This document shows, piece by piece, positions 42,542 to 50,975 of a stretch of 64,000 nt of DNA. The stretch comes from Sulfurovaceae bacterium (lineage in GTDB: Bacteria; Campylobacterota; Campylobacteria; Campylobacterales; Sulfurovaceae). The first letter of the stretch is position 1. Every line of letters starts with the position of its first letter. The notes beneath the pieces are model-generated. The model searched no databases and was not told where the DNA came from. It saw only the letters and a program-made list of their open reading frames with translations. The DNA lies in the NCBI GenBank assembly GCA_028715055.1, contig JAQTLE010000003.1:124001-188000 (forward strand), written 5' to 3'. The position numbers and the translations under genes were made by a program.

Positions 42542-43391
42542 AAAAAGTAAAAATGTCATCAAAACCATACTCAAAGTAGGCTTTACTTTTTTGGCACTTT
42601 TTTTTGTCTTTTCCAAAGTTAATATTGATAAAGTTTTAATTGGTTTTAGCCATTCTGATAGTAAATTTTTGATCCTAGCATTTATTTTCTTCAATCTTTC
42701 TAAGATTTTGAGTTCGATACGGCTTAATATATATTTTTGCCATATAGGCCTAAAGATAACACAATTATATGCCCTGAGACTTTATTATATCGGGATGTTT
42801 TATAATCTATTTTTACCTACAGGCATAGGCGGGGATGGATATAAGATATATCTTCTTAATCGATTCGATCCTAATATCGGCATAAAAAAATTTATCACGG
42901 CTACACTTTTAGACAGAATCAGCGGTTTAGTTCCTTTGATTTTTTTTGCCGGATTATTGTTTTTAATAAGTGTTTATCATAATCTATTTTTTTGGCTTGA
43001 TATAATCGTTGCAGTCGGTGTAATCGTCGCTTTCCCGGCTTTATATTTATTGATTTTTATTGCATTTAGATATTATCTTTCAGTTTTTTGGGAAACTACC
43101 TTTATGGGCGGATCGGTACAACTTTTACAACTTGTATCGGCATTTTTTATTGTTTATGCGATCGGTGCAGAAAATAATTTAATTGTTTTTTTGACTATTT
43201 TTTTATTATCATCAGTGATTGCAGTATTGCCGTTGAGCATTGGCGGAATTGGCATGCGAGAGATAACATTTATATATGGTCTAGGTTTTTTATCTTTGCC
43301 GGCTGATACCGGTGTAGTTTTTTCATTGTTATTTTTTTGTATTACCGCGCTTTCTTCATTTATAGGTATTTTATTAAAAAGCGAACCATAG
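42534..43391 (+). CDS. Lysylphosphatidylglycerol synthase TM-type flippase family protein
   Basis: A 285-residue integral membrane protein with about eight segments. Motifs: FYNLFLPTGIGGDGYKIY and LPLSIGGIGMRE(I)TF are those of the UPF0104/LPG_synthase_TM family. The start is placed at TTG 42534, overlapping the GT2 stop; an ATG 15 codons upstream, inside the GT2 gene, is possible. It probably translocates a lipid or lipid-linked sugar in the same pathway. Confidence 0.8.
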   Translation: MDKKSKNVIKTILKVGFTFLALFFVFSKVNIDKVLIGFSHSDSKFLILAFIFFNLSKILSSIRLNIYFCHIGLKITQLYALRLYYIGMFYNLFLPTGIGGDGYKIYLLNRFDPNIGIKKFITATLLDRISGLVPLIFFAGLLFLISVYHNLFFWLDIIVAVGVIVAFPALYLLIFIAFRYYLSVFWETTFMGGSVQLLQLVSAFFIVYAIGAENNLIVFLTIFLLSSVIAVLPLSIGGIGMREITFIYGLGFLSLPADTGVVFSLLFFCITALSSFIGILLKSEP

Positions 43392-43428
43392 TTTTTCGTG
43401 TCGGTACATCCTGCATACTTGATTATGT

Positions 43429-43434
43429 TATAAT
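43429..43434 (+). promoter_or_regulatory. Promoter -10 of the nitroreductase gene
   Basis: TATAAT 20 bp before the ATG at 43455, just before the strong AAAGGAGGT ribosome binding site; this would leave a very short leader. Confidence 0.4.
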
Positions 43435-43454
43435 TATTGAAAAGGAGGTATGTC

Positions 43455-44075
43455 ATGCAAGATATAAGCCAATTATTAGAAGTATTGCATTTTCGTCATG
43501 CATGTAAATTGTTTGATAATGATAAAAAAATCTCTAAAGAAAATCTAAATTTTATTTTAGAGTCTGCTAGGCTAGCTCCGTCATCATTTGGCATGGAGCA
43601 TTGGCGTTTTATTGTTATCAAAAACCAAGAACTTAAAAAAATTTTGAAACCGTTTTGTTGGGATCAAGCCCAAATTACAACTTGTGATGCTCTCATTGCA
43701 ATCGTTGCCAAACACAAGCTTGTTTCTACACCATCATATTATGAGGCTATGTTTGCCAGAAAAGGAATAGATGCAGATGCTACGCAGGCATATATAAAAA
43801 AGTATGCAAATTATATCCATGTTTTGCCATCTATTAAAGCATGGAGTGAAAAGCAATGTTATATTGCAGCATCGAATATCATGAATTATTCCGCAATGAT
43901 AGGAATTGACAGTTGTCCGATAGAGGGCTTTGAGAGAGAAAACGTAGAAAAAGTTTTGGGCATTGACGATTCTAAAGAAAGTATGCCTCTCTTTGTTGCA
44001 TTAGGATACAGAACTAATCTCCAAACGCCAAAGCATCGTTTACCATTAGACGAAATTGTTGAGATTGTAGAGTAA
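43455..44075 (+). CDS. Nitroreductase-family NAD(P)H oxidoreductase
   Basis: A 206-residue FMN protein. FMN-binding elements FRHACKLFD and ILESARLAPSSFGMEHWRF are at the N-terminus; GIDSCPIEGFE and VALGYR are at the C-terminus. ATG 43455 is chosen for its ideal AAAGGAGGT site. The substrate (nitroaromatics, quinones or other) is unknown. Confidence 0.9.
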   Translation: MQDISQLLEVLHFRHACKLFDNDKKISKENLNFILESARLAPSSFGMEHWRFIVIKNQELKKILKPFCWDQAQITTCDALIAIVAKHKLVSTPSYYEAMFARKGIDADATQAYIKKYANYIHVLPSIKAWSEKQCYIAASNIMNYSAMIGIDSCPIEGFERENVEKVLGIDDSKESMPLFVALGYRTNLQTPKHRLPLDEIVEIVE

Positions 44076-44093
44076 TTTTCTTTTATTGCGATC

Positions 44094-44131
44094 AAGAATT
44101 AAATAGCTGATTAGTCAGCTATTTAATTCTT
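44094..44131. terminator. Bidirectional terminator overlapping the end of the L,D-transpeptidase gene
   Basis: Perfect 17-bp stem (AAGAATTAAATAGCTGA and its complement) with a TTAG loop between two convergent genes. The right arm includes the last codons and stop of the minus-strand gene. Confidence 0.88.
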
Positions 44132-45772
44132 TTGCATGACATCATAATCGTATATGTCGTCCCTAAATTGTAAAGTTCCATTATAATCTACCCATGAAGT
44201 CAGATACACGATGTCAACAGGTATGCTTTGTTTTAGGCCTATACTTGTTTCTGTTTTGCCTTTTAGTATCTCATTGGCACGTTCCAAATTTACACCGCTA
44301 TCAATTGAAGCAATAATTTTGAGTAATTCCATAGGCTCGGACAAGCGTATGCAGCCATGGCTAAATGCTCTCACGTCTTCATTGAACAGTTTCTTGGTTG
44401 GTGTATCATGCATATATACTGCAAAATTATTTGGAAATAAAAATTTAATTTTTCCCAAGGCATTTCCGTCTCCTGGCGGTTGGGCAAATCTAAAAGGGAC
44501 CGTTTTGCTAAATTGGTATTGACTCCAATCAATGGTCGTCGGATCAATTTTTGGTTCATTTCTATCCCATCCGACTGTAACATCTATGTGTTCTTTTGTC
44601 AGGGCATGCGGATTTTTTAAAAGTTTCGGAATATATTCTTTTTGTATGATGCTCTGAGGAACATTCCAATACGGATTTAATATTATAATTGATAAACGGT
44701 TACTAAAAATAGGAGTGCGATGTTTTTTGTCACCCACAATAACTTTCATCTCTTTTCTTAATTTATTGTTTTCTATAAACGAAAATTTAAAATCAGGGAT
44801 ATTTATTATTATGTTTCTTTGTTCTAAACGGTGATTTAGCCATTTGATACGATCCATGTTGAGTCTGATTTTGGATATTCTTTGGTCTACGTTTTCTCCA
44901 AGAGCCTTGCTAGTTTTTTTATCGATAATGCCATTTGGGCTTATGCCATTGTTTTTTTGAAATTTCATTATAGCTTTTTGTAGACATGCATCATATGTTT
45001 GTGATGTTTTTGAAATATTGCAATTACCAAGCTCGCCTGTCAAACGCAATCTTTCTCTGATATCCGGAATTGCCGAATTGCTTTGACCTATTTTGATAGA
45101 ACCTTTAACGGCCGGTATTTTTGCCCATCCGCCGTTTTGCCTTATTTCCATGTATTTAATAAGTTCATTATACATAAGATCATAATTAAATCCTTTTGGT
45201 GCCGCTCTATTTAGGGTATCAGCCAAACTCCCGTTTACGATAGCATCTTCCATAATATTTAATGAATTAAATGGACTCCCGTATGTGATCCAACCACCAT
45301 TGATCTCTTCTTCATTTTTCGGATTTACCAATTTGCCTTTGAATGCACTCCAGTTGATATTACCGTTAAGCAAGTAGTCGACATATTCTTTATAAAGCTC
45401 GGCTATTTCAAATTCTAGTGTTATTTTTTGTGACATACTCAAATCCGTATATCCGCTTTTATTTTTTGCATATATTGCTAATGCATCTTGGCGAATTTTG
45501 GAATCTTGTTCAAGACTTTTGTCTGCGTCGATTTGTTTCAATAATTCAATGGAAAAATTTGAAAGGTTATCTTCGTGTGTCCAGACCGGCACAAAATATA
45601 ATCTTGAATAAAATGATTTCAAAAAACTATTTGAAGGCTGTTTCTGAAGAGACGCTGAAATAATAGTTGAGGCTTCTTCATGAAATTCAGCCGATTGAGC
45701 AAATGAAAAAATCAAAGCATAAATAATTATGATACTTTTGATAAATCCAAGGCGGTTTGTTTTTAGTATCAA
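44123..45772 (-). CDS. L,D-transpeptidase (YcbB/LdtD-like)
   Basis: A 549-residue periplasmic enzyme that makes 3-3 peptidoglycan crosslinks. Domains: signal peptide/anchor (about 7-28), an N-terminal scaffold domain, a peptidoglycan-binding domain (about 225-295, with YDACLQKAIMKFQKNNGISPNGIIDKKT), and the YkuD catalytic domain with HDTPTKKLF...RAFSHGCIRLSEP, where Cys is the nucleophile. Standing alone on the minus strand. Confidence 0.93.
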   Translation of the reverse strand: MILKTNRLGFIKSIIIIYALIFSFAQSAEFHEEASTIISASLQKQPSNSFLKSFYSRLYFVPVWTHEDNLSNFSIELLKQIDADKSLEQDSKIRQDALAIYAKNKSGYTDLSMSQKITLEFEIAELYKEYVDYLLNGNINWSAFKGKLVNPKNEEEINGGWITYGSPFNSLNIMEDAIVNGSLADTLNRAAPKGFNYDLMYNELIKYMEIRQNGGWAKIPAVKGSIKIGQSNSAIPDIRERLRLTGELGNCNISKTSQTYDACLQKAIMKFQKNNGISPNGIIDKKTSKALGENVDQRISKIRLNMDRIKWLNHRLEQRNIIINIPDFKFSFIENNKLRKEMKVIVGDKKHRTPIFSNRLSIIILNPYWNVPQSIIQKEYIPKLLKNPHALTKEHIDVTVGWDRNEPKIDPTTIDWSQYQFSKTVPFRFAQPPGDGNALGKIKFLFPNNFAVYMHDTPTKKLFNEDVRAFSHGCIRLSEPMELLKIIASIDSGVNLERANEILKGKTETSIGLKQSIPVDIVYLTSWVDYNGTLQFRDDIYDYDVMQKN

Positions 45773-45845
45773 AAGATACTCCTTTTAAAAAAATATCGAA
45801 ATTATATCAGATATCCGTGCAAGAAATACTTGTGATTAGTATTAT

Positions 45846-46070
45846 TTATATTAAGTTTACTTCTATTTTTTTTGCTTCTTCATCTCTTATGGCAATAAAA
45901 GTTTGACCTGCGAAAATACCGAAAGTCTGTTTTGCCAGTGAGTGCGTTTTTAACTCTATCTCTTCACCCTTTAGCAGTCCAAAAGATGTCAATCTATCTT
46001 TTAGAGCTTTTGCTGCATGGATGCCTACAATGACGGCTCTTTGACCTTTTTGTAATTTATCTAGCGTCAT
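45846..46070 (-). CDS. feoA: Ferrous iron transport protein A
   Basis: A 74-residue SH3-like accessory protein of ferrous iron uptake (TLDKLQKGQRAVIVGI...RLTSFGLLKGEEIEL). The start at 46070 overlaps the feoB stop as ATGA. The order feoB-feoA is the reverse of the common arrangement. Confidence 0.85.
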   Translation of the reverse strand: MTLDKLQKGQRAVIVGIHAAKALKDRLTSFGLLKGEEIELKTHSLAKQTFGIFAGQTFIAIRDEEAKKIEVNLI

Positions 46071-48205
46071 ACGCTCTTCCCTATGATCAAAAGTGCAATA
46101 TGGTATGCTATAAAGCTGAGTAGCCATGCCGTTGTAGTAGTAAATACAAAAAGATATATTAGATATTTCCATCCGCCGGCTTCTCTGACAAATACCATGG
46201 AAGCCGCCAAGCATGGTAGATAGATCATCACAAAAACTATAAATGATACAGCAGACGCAAGTGGGATATTTTTTCTGATCTGCTTTATCAGTCCTTTGTT
46301 TTTTGCATCAACTTTATCGCCAAGTGAATATAGAACACCCAGAGTCGATACAACCACTTCTTTTGCGGCTAAACCCGTACTAAGCGCGATGCTCATTTTC
46401 CAGTCAAATCCCAATGGCGCAAATACAGGAGCTATGCTAGTACCTACGATACCAAGATAGCTATCTTTTAATATCTCTTGCTCATGGGTGTTTTCCATTA
46501 ATGCTTTGGTTTTTTGGTCAGTCTGTTGTTTTAGTTGCATTTCAAATAGTTGCTCTTTGGGTTCATTTTTAGGATAATTACTCGCAAACCAAATAAGTAT
46601 AGATGCTAATAGTATAAAGGTACCTGCTTTTTTAATATAACTTTTAGCTTGAAAGTACACTGTGTGCCAAATAAGTTTAAATGACGGCATACGATATTTA
46701 GGCATCTCCATTACAAATGGTTCATCGTTGCCTTTAAAAACAAATATTTTGAGGATCTTTGCCGCCAAAAGCCCAAACATCGCTCCAGCCAAGTAAATGA
46801 CAAAAAGCATATTGCCTGCATCTTCTTTTGCAAAAAATGCGCCTACAAAAAGCACATATATAGGTAATCTTGCGCCGCAACTCATAAATCCTATAATAAA
46901 AAGTGTAATAAGCCTATCTTTTTCATTTTTTAGTGTTCTAGCTGCCATATATGCGGGCACGGAACATCCAAAACCGGTGACAAGCGGTATGAAGCTTTTG
47001 CCGTGAAGGCCGAACTTGTGAAAAAACCCATCAAGTAAAAAAGCTACTCTACTCATATATCCGGTAGTTTCAAGTAATGCGATACCCAAAAAGAGTATCA
47101 AAATATTTGGTAAAAACATGATAACCGAACCTACACCGGATATGATACCGTCTCCTAATAAAGAGCCCAGTTCTCCATTTCCAAGTATGGATTTTGCCAA
47201 ATTGCTAAGCGCGACAAATATAGTATTGATCGCATCTGTGGGTAAAGCACCAAGCGTAAAAGTCAATTGAAAAAGCATCCACATAAAAAATATAAATATT
47301 GGTAAACCAAGATAAGGACTTATTAGAAGATTGTCAATTTTTTGGGTAGTGCTTTTTGCTTTCATGCCTTCAATTGACATTGCTTCCATTTTTGCACCTT
47401 TGGCAAAAGAGAAATGCTCATCTGCAAAAATTTGTTCTAGGTCTTTTGTTTCATAATGTATATATATGTGATCAAGACCCTCTCTTAATATCGGCAAAAG
47501 TTCTATCCATATAGGTTCTTGATTTATTGCATGATATACTGAACTATCTTCTTGAAGTAGTTTAATCGCTAGCCAGCGATAGGACGGTGCAAAGTGAGGC
47601 AAGTGATAGTTTTTGGCATTGAAAAATTCTATTACATTGTGTATCTCTTCTTCTATTGCATCGCTGTAAATAACTTTGCCATCACTATATGGCTTGCCGT
47701 ACATATCTACAATAGTTTTTTTTAGCTCATCAATACCGGTTTTATTGGTAGTGCTTGTTTTGATACAAGTCACTCCCAATACAGCGCTGAGTTGTTTTTC
47801 ATCTATGCGAATGCCTTCTTTGTCGGCTTCATCGATCATATTTAGAGCCACTATTACTTTTTTGCCCATTTCTAACAGTTGAGCCGTAAAGACCAAGTTT
47901 CTTTGCAAGTTGGTAGCATCAACGACATTGACTATGATATCATAGTCATCACTTTTCAAAAAGCTTTTAGTTACTTTTTCTTCAATAGTATATTCGTTTA
48001 GTGAATATGCCCCGGGAAGGTCTATGATATGTACTTCGTAATCTTGGCATGATATATTATCGCATATATTAAAGATGACTTCGGTTTTGTCAACTGTAAC
48101 TCCCGAAAAGTTTCCAACCTTCAGCCTAGCATCAGAGATAGCGTTGATTAGCGAACTTTTACCAACATTTGGTTGCCCGGCCAATGCCACCACGATCTTT
48201 TTCAT
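46067..48205 (-). CDS. feoB: Ferrous iron transport protein B
   Basis: A 712-residue Fe2+ transporter. The N-terminal G-domain has GQPNVGKSS, the G3 DLPGAYSLNEYT and the G4 NMID; the membrane part has two Gate motifs, of which GFGCSVPAYMAART and GFMSCGARLPIYVL are visible. Two Fur-box-like sites lie upstream. Together with feoA it supplies iron, also for the [NiFe] and Fe-S centres. Confidence 0.96.
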   Translation of the reverse strand: MKKIVVALAGQPNVGKSSLINAISDARLKVGNFSGVTVDKTEVIFNICDNISCQDYEVHIIDLPGAYSLNEYTIEEKVTKSFLKSDDYDIIVNVVDATNLQRNLVFTAQLLEMGKKVIVALNMIDEADKEGIRIDEKQLSAVLGVTCIKTSTTNKTGIDELKKTIVDMYGKPYSDGKVIYSDAIEEEIHNVIEFFNAKNYHLPHFAPSYRWLAIKLLQEDSSVYHAINQEPIWIELLPILREGLDHIYIHYETKDLEQIFADEHFSFAKGAKMEAMSIEGMKAKSTTQKIDNLLISPYLGLPIFIFFMWMLFQLTFTLGALPTDAINTIFVALSNLAKSILGNGELGSLLGDGIISGVGSVIMFLPNILILFLGIALLETTGYMSRVAFLLDGFFHKFGLHGKSFIPLVTGFGCSVPAYMAARTLKNEKDRLITLFIIGFMSCGARLPIYVLFVGAFFAKEDAGNMLFVIYLAGAMFGLLAAKILKIFVFKGNDEPFVMEMPKYRMPSFKLIWHTVYFQAKSYIKKAGTFILLASILIWFASNYPKNEPKEQLFEMQLKQQTDQKTKALMENTHEQEILKDSYLGIVGTSIAPVFAPLGFDWKMSIALSTGLAAKEVVVSTLGVLYSLGDKVDAKNKGLIKQIRKNIPLASAVSFIVFVMIYLPCLAASMVFVREAGGWKYLIYLFVFTTTTAWLLSFIAYHIALLIIGKSV

Positions 48206-48230
48206 ATAATTTGTCCTTCAATTACTATTT

Positions 48231-48245
48231 TGATAATAGTTATCG
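48231..48245 (-). promoter_or_regulatory. Fur-box-like site proximal to feoB
   Basis: TGATAAT-A-GTTATCG fits the 7-1-7 Fur pattern with one mismatch; 26 bp before the feoB start. Confidence 0.6.
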
Positions 48246-48281
48246 AAGAATATCAGCTTACATCTTAATCCGTTCTTAAAT

Positions 48282-48296
48282 TGATAATCATTATTG
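48282..48296 (-). promoter_or_regulatory. Fur-box-like site distal to feoB
   Basis: TGATAAT-C-ATTATTG, 7-1-7 Fur pattern; 77 bp before the feoB start and 12 bp past the end of the neighbouring HTH gene. Confidence 0.6.
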
Positions 48297-48307
48297 AAAT
48301 ATTAGTA

Positions 48308-48943
48308 CTAATCTTCAAGTGCTTCTTTTATCATTTCTTTGGAGCTGTTGTGTGAATTGATCTTGATTTTATCGTCTACAATGGTTACTCTGGTATCACC
48401 GCCGGTATATAGCATATTCAAGTACTTTTTGACTTTGCCGCTGTGTTTTTTGTCAACATCGTATTTTTTGAGGAATTTTTTTACACTTATCCATTTTGGT
48501 TCTGCAAGGTCTCGACTCATTACCATAGCGGATTTTTTTTGATGCTCCAATTGATAAGAATATATTTTTTTCATTTCCCCAAATGCTTCTTTTAGGAGTT
48601 CTATCTCGCTCCTAAATACATATGAGAGTTCTTTATTGCTCTCTTTTAAGTCATGTATGCGATTTTTGAGAGTTTCTATAGTTTCATTTTTGGCGTTTAT
48701 GATAGTTTGGAATTCATTTGAAATAGTTCGCGATTGCCCAGAAGATGATGACTTTGATGTTGATGACTGTTGAGTAGAAACGGTGTTTTTAATTTTTTGT
48801 TTATTATCATCATCAATGACAATAAACAACTGGTCATTGACCTCTTTGGAGGCAAGTGAGCCTCTTTTGACCTTGGCATATATAGCCTGTCTAGAGATAC
48901 CTGTTTCTTTAGCATAATCTGCCGGTTTGACTAGTCTTGACAT
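48308..48943 (-). CDS. HTH and coiled-coil protein, unknown family
   Basis: A 211-residue protein. Residues 1-45 (LVKPADYAKETGISRQAIYAKVKRGSL) look like a MerR/excisionase-type helix-turn-helix with a following beta strand (FIVIDDD). A Ser/Gln-rich linker, a coiled coil (about 75-130) and a conserved C-terminal region (EPKWISVKKFLKKYDVD) follow. The start is placed at the second ATG, 8 bp after AGGAGG. Probably a DNA-binding regulator or chromosome-associated factor; target unknown. Confidence 0.65.
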   Translation of the reverse strand: MSRLVKPADYAKETGISRQAIYAKVKRGSLASKEVNDQLFIVIDDDNKQKIKNTVSTQQSSTSKSSSSGQSRTISNEFQTIINAKNETIETLKNRIHDLKESNKELSYVFRSEIELLKEAFGEMKKIYSYQLEHQKKSAMVMSRDLAEPKWISVKKFLKKYDVDKKHSGKVKKYLNMLYTGGDTRVTIVDDKIKINSHNSSKEMIKEALED

Positions 48944-48964
48944 TGTCATACCCTCCTGAAATAT

Positions 48965-49312
48965 TTACTTTTTGGTTTCTTTTGCATGCTCAACACAATA
49001 TCTTGCTTGTGGTTCGGCGCGCAATCGCTCGAGAGAAATCATTTCACCGTTTTTTTCGCATATACCATATGTTTCATTTTTGATCTTTGATAATGCATGG
49101 ATAACTTCACTCAATTCGTGTTGTTGTTGCATTAGAAGTGCGGAATGATGCATGCTATCGCTTTCCAAAGAGGCCATATCTTCCATGTCGTCAATCTCGT
49201 CTTCGCTTGAGATCAATTCCATTTCATCTTTTATATGATCGATACTTGACTCTAGTTCTGCTTTCATAGCTTGTAAACGTTTTTCAAATTCTTGATAATC
49301 TATAGTTTCCAT
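48965..49312 (-). CDS. DksA/TraR-like regulator with incomplete Cys set
   Basis: A 115-residue protein. A two-helix coiled coil with an acidic tip (EDEIDDMEDMASLES) precedes a zinc-finger-like end: YGICEKNGEMISLERLRAEPQARYCVEH. In DksA the motif is CxxCG...CxxC; here the second and fourth ligands are Asn and His. The acidic tip region fits action through the RNA polymerase secondary channel. Metal binding may be lost or changed. It is 21 bp upstream of the HTH gene, likely in one operon. Confidence 0.78.
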   Translation of the reverse strand: METIDYQEFEKRLQAMKAELESSIDHIKDEMELISSEDEIDDMEDMASLESDSMHHSALLMQQQHELSEVIHALSKIKNETYGICEKNGEMISLERLRAEPQARYCVEHAKETKK

Positions 49313-49325
49313 AATATCTCCTTTT

Positions 49326-49571
49326 TCATTCTGGTGATTCTTCTTTTACTTCTTTCCATTTACTCAGATCAGCCGGAAAGTTTTCGATCTCATTTTCGTA
49401 TTCATCCCATTCGATATAACCTGTATCAAAATTTGCAACATCTTGTGCTGCAAATTCAGCACTTTCATAATCACCAAGCAATTCTTCATCTATCCAAAGT
49501 TCATACATTTTGTGCTGTACTTCTCTTATCTCAAATGTTCCGATATCTGTATTATAGGTATAAATATGCAT
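49326..49571 (-). CDS. Small acidic hypothetical protein
   Basis: An 81-residue soluble protein rich in Glu, Asp and Tyr (TYNTDIGTFEIREVQHKMYELWIDEELLGDY). ATG 49571 is chosen because AGGAGATGTA lies directly before it; the frame extends 18 codons further upstream. It lies 13 bp upstream of the DksA-like gene, so it may share that operon. I do not recognise the family. Confidence 0.6.
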   Translation of the reverse strand: MHIYTYNTDIGTFEIREVQHKMYELWIDEELLGDYESAEFAAQDVANFDTGYIEWDEYENEIENFPADLSKWKEVKEESPE

Positions 49572-49679
49572 ATTACATCTCCTATTGTGAATACTTTCCA
49601 TTATGATACCATAATCTGTCATCATAATATAATTTTCTAATCAATTTTTATGTTTGATTTTTATCAAAAATTGACAATA

Positions 49680-50540
49680 TTAACAAGAGATTTTATGATT
49701 TTTATCATTGAACAATTTAAATTTTTTAGGACTATGTTCAAAGATATCAGTCGCTAATTTTAAAGCTTTTTTTGCAAGCCTTCGGTGTTCTTTGATTATA
49801 TGTAATAGTAATATTTCAGAGCTTTTTAGATTTTTATTATTGTGCAGGTAATCTTCAAAAAATGTCAGATCATGGTATCTGCCTAGCATTGATGTCAATT
49901 TGTCAAGCTTTTGTTCACGTTTTTTTAGATGCTTGATATGATCTGTCAATAACTGGATCTGATACATATGATACTTAGCATATCTGCGAAACATATGGAT
50001 ATCTTTTACATCATGTGTCACAAGGGCTAGATTTAAATAATAATATGCTTTTTCATATGTTTTGTGGAATCCCATGTGCCAATCTTTTTTTGGATCGCTT
50101 GCTTTTTTCAAAATATCAAAATTATCCAATGCCATCAAGATAGATTGTTTGCAGATTTCAAGTTTTTGATCTATGTCTGGGCCGGCAATAGTTTTATTTT
50201 CTATATTTTTCTGCAAGGAAGTTTGTATATCTTTGTAATCATCCAAAGACAGTTTACATTTTTTAACTACCCATACAAAGGTATCATGCATAACTTTTAT
50301 TTCGCGATCTTCTGAGAGAGTTTTGGAAAGGTCTTTGTAAAATTGTTTTTGGATCTTGAATAATTCTTTGTTTTCTAGCGAAGGTTTGACAAGATAAAGC
50401 AATGATCTTAATTTTTTTGACATTACTCTAATCGAATGAATTTTTTTATCTTTTGAAATAGAAGGTTCATCAATTTCTTTAGATACGACACTGAGCGTAT
50501 TTTTCATAAATTCTAATGGATCAAATATGATCGGCTTCAT
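49680..50540 (-). CDS. CHAD domain protein
   Basis: A 286-residue alpha-helical protein. The CHAD hallmarks are conserved basic and His residues: KKIHSIRVMSKKLRSLLYLVKP and HMFRRYAKYHMYQIQLL, then LGRYHDLTFFEDYL. CHAD domains bind polyphosphate and often accompany it. ATG 50540 is chosen for the GGAGGT site; the frame runs 14 codons further upstream. Confidence 0.85.
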   Translation of the reverse strand: MKPIIFDPLEFMKNTLSVVSKEIDEPSISKDKKIHSIRVMSKKLRSLLYLVKPSLENKELFKIQKQFYKDLSKTLSEDREIKVMHDTFVWVVKKCKLSLDDYKDIQTSLQKNIENKTIAGPDIDQKLEICKQSILMALDNFDILKKASDPKKDWHMGFHKTYEKAYYYLNLALVTHDVKDIHMFRRYAKYHMYQIQLLTDHIKHLKKREQKLDKLTSMLGRYHDLTFFEDYLHNNKNLKSSEILLLHIIKEHRRLAKKALKLATDIFEHSPKKFKLFNDKNHKISC

Positions 50541-50627
50541 TTGGTAGGACCTCCATTTGAAAGCATTTTTAAATGATACCATAAATTATATTGAAATAAT
50601 CAATACACTTATATAATTTGATATAAT

Positions 50628-50843
50628 TTATTTTTTGTGTCTATCGGTTGTACTGTTATGTTGAGATTTTTCTTTTAAGTTGCAAAGATCTTGGTATGCC
50701 CGTTTGAGTATTTTGTTTTCTGACATGAGAGAGATGATTTTTTGCTCTTTTTCGCTTTGAATGATCGTTTCGTCATATTGTAGCGCCTTGATCTGAGCAT
50801 CTATAGCAGCCAGTGCAGTCTCAAGATGGCTTAGAGAAACCAT
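50628..50843 (-). CDS. Small coiled-coil hypothetical protein
   Basis: A 71-residue protein with heptad-like helices (LETALAAIDAQIKALQ...SEKEQKIISLMSENKILKRAYQDL) and a polar tail. AAGGAATTGC precedes the ATG. It lies upstream of the CHAD gene on the same strand. No family recognised. Confidence 0.5.
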   Translation of the reverse strand: MVSLSHLETALAAIDAQIKALQYDETIIQSEKEQKIISLMSENKILKRAYQDLCNLKEKSQHNSTTDRHKK

Positions 50844-50940
50844 GCAATTCCTTTTTTTTAATTATATCTCTGTTTTTCAAAAAAAATGAAATTAATCAAA
50901 TAGATTAGGTCTTAGAAATAGATAAATATGTTTTTTGGCA

Positions 50941-50963
50941 CAATAAAGTAGCCTGTCCCTATT
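50941..50963. repeat. Left inverted repeat flanking the nuclease-helicase gene
   Basis: CAATAAAGTAGCCTGTCCC followed by TATT; about 19 of 21 aligned positions match the reverse complement of 53098-53119. It begins 13 bp beyond the stop codon of the gene. Confidence 0.55.
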
Positions 50964-50975
50964 ATTCGATTATTC

